A DNA stretch of 64,000 bases. Origin: an uncultured Clostridia bacterium. Lineage in GTDB: Bacteria > Bacillota > Clostridia > Christensenellales > Borkfalkiaceae. The notes beneath the pieces were generated by a model. It did not search any database. It saw nothing but the letters and a program-made list of their open reading frames with translations, and was not told where the DNA came from. Location of the stretch: contig CAKQWM010000002.1 in the NCBI GenBank assembly GCA_934278995.1, positions 124,001 through 188,000 of the forward strand, in the 5' to 3' direction. The stretch's first letter is position 1. The number at the start of each line of letters is the position of its first letter. The position numbers and the translations under genes were made by a program. Shown one piece after another: positions 30,932 to 38,602 of the stretch.

Positions 30932-33900
30932 ATATGAAAAAACACACTTTAATTATAATAATTTCTTTGGTCGTCATGCTGTTTGCCGCAAGCGCGACGG
31001 CTACTTTTGCTTGGTTTACAAAGGGAAAAAGTCTTGATATCGATTCAAGCGGCGGTATTTTGCGTCAATATTTTCATAAGGGAAGCGGTACAGAAAACGA
31101 TCCTTACGAAATAACCCGTCCCGTGCATTACTATAACCTCGTAATGCTTTATCAGGTAAATCCCGAATTTACAGAAAATTCTAAATTTATAAACGCAGCC
31201 ACGCATTTCAGGCTCGGAAGCAAGGACCTTGATCTTGACGGCATAGACGAAAGTGAAGTGTGTCGCGTTTTCAACTATGAAGACAACGGAACGTCGGATA
31301 ATAAGGCGGCTACGGACGGCTGTCTTAATTTAAAATCCTATTGTAACGGCGTATTCGGAACAGGGCTGTTTCCGATAGGTTCGGCGCAAAAGCCCTTTCA
31401 GGCGTCTTTCGACGGTAGTGAACTGACGCTTAAAAATCTTACGGTGGTAGGCTCGGTCACGTTGGGCGACGTTACTTACAAAACGCCCGATATCGGGCTT
31501 TTCGGCTACGTTGCAAAAGAAGCGAAAATCGAGAATTTATACGCGAAGGACTTTTCGATAGATTTAAGCAGTGTTGACGGAACCGATTCTCAGCAAGTGG
31601 AAGAAGGGCTTGATACCACTCATACCGGACACGAAGGAAAAGCCTACGTTGGCTACATAGCGGGGCATATAATCACCAACGCGCAGATAAACAACGTTTA
31701 TATCAACGACTGTCTGATAGCGGGCGGAAACGCCGCGGAATGTAAATTCGGGTTTTTCGGACGCGTCGAGGACGAAAACGGAGTCGAAGTAACGACGCTC
31801 GGCACGGAAATCGCTACTCAGCGCAGAGCGGGCGACGCCGCGGGCTTCGGCGGAAGTCTCGATATGAAAAAGATTCACAAAAGGTTGCAGAGTATATGGA
31901 GTGATTCTAACGCAAAAGTACCTTCCTCGTACGACAAGTTTGAGTACGTAATAGTCGATCAGGACGGCGTGACCGTTAAAATAACGTCCGATACCGAGGG
32001 TAATATCACTTATATTACGGATCAAAATGAAAAATACGAATACAAACGATTTTCCAGCGAAAGCGGTTTTTCGGGAGAATACTATTTTTATCAACGCGAT
32101 GATATGTTGCCGGGGCATCAATTTATGTGCTTATACGGCGTAGATCCCCAAAACCCAAAAACCGTTTTTACCTACAAGTTAAGCGCCGACAATCAATCCG
32201 CCTGGTATATAAGCAGCGGAGGAAACTATCTCGATATTTCTACAAACGGCGATATATCCGCTTCTTCGGATAAAGATAATTCCGCAAAATGGGTATTCGA
32301 CCAAGGGCATATTTTTGCTTACTACGATAAAACTTATAAATACGACAATTACTATCTGAACGCGAGCGGTTTATCCAAAGTTACCTGTTCACCTTCCCCT
32401 CAAACGGTATGGGAAAAGGACGGAGACGGCGAACTGTTTACGACAATCGACGGTTATAATTACTATCTTTATTACGACGTTTCCGCCGGCGAGTGGCGTA
32501 TTTCGTCGATAAAACTTTATTACTATATTAAGGACGGTGCCGGTAATTATCTTTCCGCTACCGAAGAAAACACCCCCGCGATAAAAAACGTAACGTCTTA
32601 CGAAAATTCCGTCAGATGGCAGGCGGAAATTGAAAACGGCTTTTATACGTTTCATACCGTTATAAACGATAAGGTTTATTATATCACGTGTAACGGACAA
32701 CTGACGCTCGGCGAGAGCAAATTCAGTTGGACAAAAAAAGGCGATTATTTTACCGCCACGGTAGAGGACGTTGTTTATAAACTCGTATATGACGGCGGCT
32801 GGAAGGTCGTTACGGAAGGAAAACTTATTACGGACGGTAACAACCATTATCTTTCCGCCACCGCCGATGGAACCGTTCAGAACTCCACCGCTTCGGATTC
32901 CGTTATATGGCAGATAACGGAAGAAGGGGACAACGTAACTATATTTACGGTTTTAAACGGAAATAAATACTATCTGTCTTTGGATTCTTCGAATAAACTC
33001 ACGATAAGTCAGACACCGTATAATCTTAAAAAAGATGGAAATACCTATTATGCCGTATCCGGTAATACCAACTATTATATACAATACGCGGAAGGTAACT
33101 GGCGCGCGTTGCCCGTCGGTTATCAGATTATAAAAAGCGGTAATAATTACCTCAAAGCCAACGGCGGAAATTCCTTCTCAAACGTTACGGACGAAAGTCA
33201 AGCCACCTGCTTTTATTTTTCTAATGAAAATCAAGGTACGGCTTTTTACTACCATAACGGAAACCGTTACGAATTCGGTCAGAATAACGGCTCGTTTTCA
33301 AATTCCGATACGTTTTGGGTAAAAACGAACGATAACAAACTTAAAGCAAACGGTACGGATTATTATCTGACCTACGACAACGCCGACAACAGTTGGAAAA
33401 TCCTCGATTGCGGGTATTACACTATTTCTTTCGGCAATAATTACCTGAATATCAATAGTAGCGGTAACGGGGTAACAAACGGAACCAGCGCCAACGCTAC
33501 TTGGTGGAAGTTTTCAACCCCCGACGCTAATACTCCTTCGGGTACCATTAGGGAGAAAGAAACCGGTAAATATTTGTATATAGATAGAAGTTGGGGGTGG
33601 TTGGGATATAATTACACACTCACGGTATCCTCTACAAATCAAAGTTGGACGAATTACGGGACGAATTTCGGCGGCAAATTACAGGAGGATAGTACAAAGC
33701 AATACGTAAGATACAATAGAGGATGGACGAATACGAATCGGCAAAATCAGGCAACTACTTTGACTATTGAAAAAGTCCAAAACACGGCGTCGGTAATCGA
33801 GGTGATAAAAATAACACCCGCAAATGTTGCATTGCCGGAATTAACCGTTGAAAACGCCACCGTCCCCGCGGCGAACGTTCAAATCTCACAGCAGCCTTAT

Positions 33901-35346
33901 GAGGTTAATTATCCGCTCACCCACGAGAAAACGACCGAAAAAGTCGTTATCAAGACGACAAAGGAGAATCAGCCGGGAGGGTATCACACCTATTTTCCGT
34001 TAAAAATAGCCGAAGAAACCACCGTCGATAAGAACGGTAACGTTATTGACAGTTACGATAATATTAAGGGTTGGTACGATGCGAACGAGCCGTATAAAGC
34101 GTCGCTTCAGAACACCGGCTATATAGTAAGCGGCGCAAGAATTACCGGCACTACCGCAGATAATTTTCAGAAACGCGCCGGCGATATTCGTATCTCTTAC
34201 TTCCCGATAAGATCGATTAACGGATCGTATAATAGCAATAACAATGCTTTTACTACGATTTACACGGTGGACGCAAACGGACGCCGCACTATAACGGATA
34301 CTTCCGACGTATCCGTATATGGAAAAGCAAAAAGCCAACTTTTGAAAACTCTTAAAGATTCATCTTCCGTTTACGGCTTACACTTTATGGATGCAGAAAT
34401 CGGTGAAAAGCATTTAGTGACGGCTAAAAAGGCGGTACTGCTCGGAAAAGTGTACGATAATTATCAAATGCCTCTTGACAGCATCAACTTTCACCTGATA
34501 GAACGCGGCGCGATAAGTTTTTTTGCGGGAACGTACTTTGATAATAACAACACGTTTTTTTCTCTACACCAGGTGTTTCGCAACGATAAAAACGTAATTA
34601 CGGAAATAAAAGAAATTGCGGAAATTTACGAACATCAGAGCGGAAGTACTCAGCCCTATTGTTACAAGTTTACAGACGGAAAATATTCCGACGGCACAAC
34701 GCAACTACCCGAAGGATATAAACCCACGCCGATTTTTAAAACCGAATGGATTACAAATCCCGGAATAACCCAAGGCAGCGACATATATTATTATGAAATC
34801 CCCGTAAACAAGGGAGAATATTGTTTAGGTTCCGTAAAAGGAAAAACAGGGGCGTATCTTATATACCTCGATATCGCAGCAAACGGCGGTGACGCCATAA
34901 GCAGTATTATAAGTTCGGAAGGAAACGCCGTAACCAACGCGTTTAAAGCAGAATACCGTTACTCTCCCGAAACGCTCGGGGATAATAATTATTCCGTATT
35001 GCTTTTTTCTATATCCGCTCCCGCGGGCGCGAATAAAGATAATTTTTCGGTAAAAGTGCGATTTATCCCTCCCGGTGCAGGGACCGAAAACGACTACTCT
35101 AAAGGCATGTACGAAATAACCGTAATCAACAAATCGAACGCGTCTTTGCAACTCGACGTCTTTTTGTGCGACGACGACAGAGATCCTACTAACGATTTTC
35201 TCTACGCGTACAAAGTTATTTACACAAACGAAACGGGGACTTCGCAAATAATTAAAACCCCTCAGAATCGTGATTACTGGAAGTCGATGGCTTCGTTTAC
35301 CATACCTTCTCAAGGCGTGGCGACGGAGGTAGATTATCATCAGTAA
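30928..35346 (+). CDS. Large exported surface protein with GLUG-like region and tandem repeats
   Basis: 1472 residues. SipW-type N-terminus (hydrophobic 6-24, then SATATFAWFTKG). Residues about 50-260 include a GLUG-like part (PFQASFDGSELTLKNLTVVG, IGLFGYVAKEAKIENLYAKD). Residues about 405-950 hold about five diverged tandem units of about 100 residues, each starting with a strand and G-x-NYL (GGNYLDIS, AGNYLSAT, NNHYLSAT, GNNYLKAN, GNNYLNIN) and ending with YYLxYD...W; they resemble beta-trefoil/fascin-like carbohydrate-binding repeats. The C-terminal 500 residues are unrecognised. No LPXTG. Translationally coupled to the preceding gene. Confidence 0.75.
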   Translation: MNMKKHTLIIIISLVVMLFAASATATFAWFTKGKSLDIDSSGGILRQYFHKGSGTENDPYEITRPVHYYNLVMLYQVNPEFTENSKFINAATHFRLGSKDLDLDGIDESEVCRVFNYEDNGTSDNKAATDGCLNLKSYCNGVFGTGLFPIGSAQKPFQASFDGSELTLKNLTVVGSVTLGDVTYKTPDIGLFGYVAKEAKIENLYAKDFSIDLSSVDGTDSQQVEEGLDTTHTGHEGKAYVGYIAGHIITNAQINNVYINDCLIAGGNAAECKFGFFGRVEDENGVEVTTLGTEIATQRRAGDAAGFGGSLDMKKIHKRLQSIWSDSNAKVPSSYDKFEYVIVDQDGVTVKITSDTEGNITYITDQNEKYEYKRFSSESGFSGEYYFYQRDDMLPGHQFMCLYGVDPQNPKTVFTYKLSADNQSAWYISSGGNYLDISTNGDISASSDKDNSAKWVFDQGHIFAYYDKTYKYDNYYLNASGLSKVTCSPSPQTVWEKDGDGELFTTIDGYNYYLYYDVSAGEWRISSIKLYYYIKDGAGNYLSATEENTPAIKNVTSYENSVRWQAEIENGFYTFHTVINDKVYYITCNGQLTLGESKFSWTKKGDYFTATVEDVVYKLVYDGGWKVVTEGKLITDGNNHYLSATADGTVQNSTASDSVIWQITEEGDNVTIFTVLNGNKYYLSLDSSNKLTISQTPYNLKKDGNTYYAVSGNTNYYIQYAEGNWRALPVGYQIIKSGNNYLKANGGNSFSNVTDESQATCFYFSNENQGTAFYYHNGNRYEFGQNNGSFSNSDTFWVKTNDNKLKANGTDYYLTYDNADNSWKILDCGYYTISFGNNYLNINSSGNGVTNGTSANATWWKFSTPDANTPSGTIREKETGKYLYIDRSWGWLGYNYTLTVSSTNQSWTNYGTNFGGKLQEDSTKQYVRYNRGWTNTNRQNQATTLTIEKVQNTASVIEVIKITPANVALPELTVENATVPAANVQISQQPYEVNYPLTHEKTTEKVVIKTTKENQPGGYHTYFPLKIAEETTVDKNGNVIDSYDNIKGWYDANEPYKASLQNTGYIVSGARITGTTADNFQKRAGDIRISYFPIRSINGSYNSNNNAFTTIYTVDANGRRTITDTSDVSVYGKAKSQLLKTLKDSSSVYGLHFMDAEIGEKHLVTAKKAVLLGKVYDNYQMPLDSINFHLIERGAISFFAGTYFDNNNTFFSLHQVFRNDKNVITEIKEIAEIYEHQSGSTQPYCYKFTDGKYSDGTTQLPEGYKPTPIFKTEWITNPGITQGSDIYYYEIPVNKGEYCLGSVKGKTGAYLIYLDIAANGGDAISSIISSEGNAVTNAFKAEYRYSPETLGDNNYSVLLFSISAPAGANKDNFSVKVRFIPPGAGTENDYSKGMYEITVINKSNASLQLDVFLCDDDRDPTNDFLYAYKVIYTNETGTSQIIKTPQNRDYWKSMASFTIPSQGVATEVDYHQ

Positions 35347-35456
35347 TAAAACGCGTAACTTCCTGCCTTTTTTAGGCAAAGTTTGCAAAAAATCGGGCTA
35401 TAGGTCGGTTATTAAACATTTTGTTTTACCGAAAGTTTAACGACTTTTACGCAATT

Positions 35457-35497
35457 AAAAACCGACGTTTCTCTTTTGACGAAACGTCGGTTTTTTT
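35457..35497 (+). terminator. Terminator of the surface operon
   Basis: ACCGACGTTTC (35461-35471) pairs perfectly with GAAACGTCGGT (35481-35491), preceded by AAAA and followed by TTTTTTG. Confidence 0.92.
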
Positions 35498-36129
35498 GTC
35501 AGCATGTCATGGGGTATTATTACAGACCGTGCAATAACTTCAATACCCAAATAATACCGGTTTAATACCGGTTTGCACCATCGCACGTAGCTTGCAAATT
35601 GTTCATCGCATTGTTTGCTTTATGTGAATTTGTTTTCTCTGCTATAAACAAAACCAATTGTATCAGGCTAAATACCCAATGCGGATAGATTTAGTGTAAT
35701 TTTAGTTTTTATCGGCGCTGTTTTTAGTATAAACATCGTCATGTAAATAGGCAAGTATAATCTCTTGTTTTTCCTTTCGATATTCCCATTGCACAATACA
35801 AACGACTATTAAACATTTTCCAACCATAATAATACAGAAAATCAAACATTTTCCAACTTTTATATCGGCTGAATTAAACATTTTCCAACCATTGATGTGT
35901 TAGGAGTTCGTTTCCATCTGCAAAATATCGCAAAAAATTACAATTTTCTTGCGTTTTATCGCGTTTTAAACAATATTTTGCATCTAAATCGACTAATTTG
36001 GGCGTTATTTGAGTAATTTTTATAACTATAAATAACTTTCAAACCAAAATAATACCGATTTAATACCAACTCTGAAATTCCTACGGCTTCGTATTTACAA
36101 ACATATTGTCATAGAGGAAAACACCGACT
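35498..36129. other. AT-rich gap with direct repeats, probable mobile-element remnant
   Basis: About 630 bp unlike its surroundings in base use. AAATAATACCGGTTTAATAC (35549-35568) recurs at 36047-36066 with one mismatch. AAACATTTTCCAAC occurs three times (35811-35824, 35844-35857, 35876-35889) at 32-33 bp steps. A 41-codon minus-strand ORF (35702-35827) reads VQWEYRKEKQEIILAYLHDD near its end but has no ribosome site. It probably represents decayed foreign DNA next to the Fic gene. Confidence 0.5.
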
Positions 36130-37041
36130 CTATTCATGAATATCGAGAACATTCAGAATTCTTTTGAATGTGTCTTGTCCATCAAGGCAAGTGTCTCTGA
36201 GCCAGCCCCTTTCTTGATTCCAGTTTGCAAGCCCGCGATAATAGAACGACTTTTTCGAATCTTCTATAATAAAAGGAATTATATTAAATCTGAGACATTC
36301 TTTCAGGGCAATCAATCTGCCGACTCTGCCGTTTCCGTCTTGAAACGGATGAATATATTCAAAATTAGCATGAAGTTCGATAATGTTGTCAATTGTTATA
36401 TCGCTTTTAGTGTTAAAATCCGTAACAAGTTTATTCATAGTTTTTGAAACTTCGCTCGGCTTACATGTTTCTCTTCCGCCGACGGTATTTGCCCGTTTTT
36501 TATAATCTCCGACGGCAAACCAGTCGAGAGAAGAATCTTTAGTTCCTTGTTTTAATAGCAAGTGCAAGTGTTTGATAATATCTTCGCTCAAAGGCTCTAA
36601 TGCTTTATCGATTACGTAATCGATTGCGCGAAAGTGATTGCTTGTTTCGATAATATCGTCAACTGGAATACCTTCGCCGATGTCAATCGTTCTTGTTTCA
36701 AAAATCAATCTTGTTTGATCTTCCGTAAGCTTGGAACCTTCAATGTGATTAGAGTTATAAGTCATTCTGACTTGTAATTCATGGTAAAGCCCGCCTGAAA
36801 TCTTAGCTTCTTTTTCTTCACGCAAAATTTGCAGAATGTGATTATCGCAAACTTCTCTGAACAACTCGTCAGGACTGCAATGTAAGAAATCCGCAATCTT
36901 AGCAAGCACATTATTGGCAATTTTCTCGCCCTTTGAAATTTTAGCTATAGTTCTGGATGATATACCAAGTTTGGTAGTTAAGTCAGACTTGGTTAATCCA
37001 ATTTCATTTAGTTTATTTTCTAATGGCTTATAAGAATACAT
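36130..37041 (-). CDS. Fic/DOC family protein with N-terminal XRE helix-turn-helix
   Basis: 303 residues. N-terminal Cro/CI HTH (about 8-60: LTKSDLTTKLGISSRTIAKI). The Fic core has the complete active-site motif HPFQDGNGRVGR starting at His231, which would transfer AMP from ATP to a target protein. An N-terminal inhibitory motif (S/T)xxxE(G/N) is present as S97-NHI-E101-G102, so it is a class II self-inhibited Fic. RBS GGGAGG. It lies alone beside tRNA-Arg in AT-rich DNA, consistent with acquisition. The target is unknown. Confidence 0.92.
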   Translation of the reverse strand: MYSYKPLENKLNEIGLTKSDLTTKLGISSRTIAKISKGEKIANNVLAKIADFLHCSPDELFREVCDNHILQILREEKEAKISGGLYHELQVRMTYNSNHIEGSKLTEDQTRLIFETRTIDIGEGIPVDDIIETSNHFRAIDYVIDKALEPLSEDIIKHLHLLLKQGTKDSSLDWFAVGDYKKRANTVGGRETCKPSEVSKTMNKLVTDFNTKSDITIDNIIELHANFEYIHPFQDGNGRVGRLIALKECLRFNIIPFIIEDSKKSFYYRGLANWNQERGWLRDTCLDGQDTFKRILNVLDIHE

Positions 37042-37065
37042 GTCCGCCTCCCGATTTCTTTACTT

Positions 37066-37094
37066 ATTATATCACAACAAAAGCAAAAAGTAAA
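37066..37094 (-). promoter_or_regulatory. Promoter of Fic gene
   Basis: Minus strand: TTTACT (37089-37094), 17-bp spacer, TATAAT (37066-37071), about 25 bp before the start codon. Confidence 0.65.
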
Positions 37095-37233
37095 GGTAAA
37101 AAAGAAAAAAAGTAAAGACTTCATATTTTTTGTCTTTCTTAGTTGCTGTTGTACGGCTTTGCTATTACGAACCGAGGACGATTCACGAAAGAGCAAAAAA
37201 AATGACGGACGCAAGACTGCATTCGCCATTTTT

Positions 37234-37308
37234 TGGTACTCCCGACGGGAATCGAACCCATAACTAACCCTTAGGAGGGGTTTATTATATCCATTTAACT
37301 ACGGAAGC
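37234..37308 (-). tRNA. tRNA-Arg (anticodon CCU)
   Basis: 75 nt including an encoded CCA end. Acceptor GCTTCCG pairs with CGGGAGT (two G-U); D-stem GTTA/TAAT; anticodon stem AACCC/GGGTT with loop CTCCTAA (anticodon CCT, reads AGG); T-arm ATGGG-TTCGATT-CCCGT. The Fic gene and decayed DNA lie at its 3' side, as with tRNA-targeted integrations. Confidence 0.95.
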
Positions 37309-37324
37309 GACTTTCAACCTCCAC

Positions 37325-37353
37325 AGTTTACTATATTTACGCTAAAATGTCAA
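37325..37353 (-). promoter_or_regulatory. Promoter of tRNA-Arg
   Basis: Minus strand: TTGACA (37348-37353), 17-bp spacer, TAAACT (37325-37330). Confidence 0.65.
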
Positions 37354-37496
37354 TCAAAAGTAAATAAATGACGAGGAAATCGCAAAAAAAGTAAAAAATA
37401 TTTAAATAGTGCTTTTCAAAATGAAAAAAATGTGATACAATAACTATGCATGGCGGGGTTTTTACCGCAAAAAGCAGTTTGTATGGAGGTTTTTCG

Positions 37497-37727
37497 ATGA
37501 AAACATATAAAGTAGTTCCTTACACCGGAACGCTCGTAATCAACAAAAAAGACGTTGTTCAGAACAAAATCGTCGAATATTTCGACGTTATAAATCAGGA
37601 ATGCGTTGACGGTTGGGAATTTTTAACCATGGCGCCCGTAAACGTTGCCGTCAAAGAAGGCGGTTTGAAAGCCAAAAACGAAACTTACAACGCTTTCGTT
37701 TTTGTTAAAGAGGTTGAAGAAGAATAA
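37497..37727 (+). CDS. DUF4177-like small protein
   Basis: 76 residues from ATG at 37497, 8 nt after GGAGG; the open frame extends upstream without a ribosome site. Composition and pattern (KTYKVVPY at the start, INQECVDGWEFLTMAPVNV in the middle) match DUF4177, small proteins of unknown function often regulated by stress or carried singly. It has its own terminator. Confidence 0.75.
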   Translation: MKTYKVVPYTGTLVINKKDVVQNKIVEYFDVINQECVDGWEFLTMAPVNVAVKEGGLKAKNETYNAFVFVKEVEEE

Positions 37728-37778
37728 TTTTGTGATTATTTAAAAACCGTAAATGCCTTAATTATTCTATGCGCAAAT

Positions 37779-37807
37779 GACCGCACTATTTTTGTGCGGT
37801 CTTTTTT
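37779..37807 (+). terminator. Rho-independent terminator
   Basis: GACCGCAC (37779-37786) pairs with GTGCGGTC (37794-37801), followed by TTTTTT. Confidence 0.9.
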
Positions 37808-37881
37808 ATTGCTTTTTTTCGCCGAAACGGCTAAATTTGAAAATATTTTTAAGATTTTGTTAAAAAAGTTATATAAAATAG

Positions 37882-37909
37882 TTGACAAATTATTGAAAAG
37901 TGGTAAAAT
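37882..37909 (+). promoter_or_regulatory. Promoter of the RHH regulator-clpB unit
   Basis: TTGACA 37882-37887, 16-bp spacer, TAAAAT 37904-37909, close to RBS GGAGG. No CIRCE inverted repeat is seen nearby. Confidence 0.7.
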
Positions 37910-37935
37910 AATAGTCGAAAAAGGAGGCAGAAAAT

Positions 37936-38562
37936 ATGGGTAAAAGCGTTTACAGCATGGTTTTAAGCGACGAGGTTATAAAATTGATAGATAACGCCGC
38001 CTTAAAAAGCGGAAAATCCCGTTCGACGCTTGTCAATGAAATATTGGCTAACTACGTCGGTTGCAGTACAACCAAGCAGAGGATAGAAGAAATTCTTTCT
38101 ATCGTAAGCGAGGCTTTTGAACCGCACAGACGCATGAGGGTGGAAAGGCGACAGCAGTCCACTATAGACTTTTTGAGCGCGATAAACTATAAATATAACC
38201 CGCGCGTAACGTATTCGGCGGAATTATTTACCGAAAACGAGAATACGGGATATCTTAAAATAACTTTGAGGACGACTTCGCAAGCGCTTATTAACGTAAT
38301 AAACGATTTTTTCGTTGAGTTTATCAGGCTTGAAAAAAAATATTTACCCGAAGTGGAGTATTCGGTCGTTGACGGAAAACTCATAAGAAAACTCAACTTT
38401 AAAGACGACGCGAGCGCCGCCGACATAGCGGTTAAACTTACGGATTACGTCAACAATATAGATAAACTTATAAACGAATATACTCAGGATTATTTTTCGG
38501 GAAAAGCCGAAGAAAATCTTGAAAAACAGTATTTAAAAATAAGAAAGGGTATAGATTTTTAA
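37936..38562 (+). CDS. Ribbon-helix-helix (CopG-type) DNA-binding protein
   Basis: 208 residues. Residues about 4-45 form an RHH domain (YSMVLSDEVIKLIDNAALKS, then GKSRSTLVNEILANYVG), the Arc/CopG DNA-binding fold. The rest (about 50-208) is an alpha/beta region of unknown type ending in an acidic helix. The clpB start is 40 bp downstream with no terminator between, so it probably belongs to the clpB transcription unit and may regulate it. The link to heat-shock control is inference. Confidence 0.7.
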   Translation: MGKSVYSMVLSDEVIKLIDNAALKSGKSRSTLVNEILANYVGCSTTKQRIEEILSIVSEAFEPHRRMRVERRQQSTIDFLSAINYKYNPRVTYSAELFTENENTGYLKITLRTTSQALINVINDFFVEFIRLEKKYLPEVEYSVVDGKLIRKLNFKDDASAADIAVKLTDYVNNIDKLINEYTQDYFSGKAEENLEKQYLKIRKGIDF

Positions 38563-38602
38563 AATAATAAAAAGGGAAAATAAAAAATTGAGGAGGTAAT
38601 TT

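Noticed and set aside
35811..35889. CRISPR array
   Set aside because: Three 14-bp repeats with 18-19 bp gaps are too short and too few, with no cas genes.
37020..37229. 69-aa ORF between Fic gene and tRNA
   Set aside because: Overlaps the Fic promoter and start, composition F/C-rich, no ribosome site.
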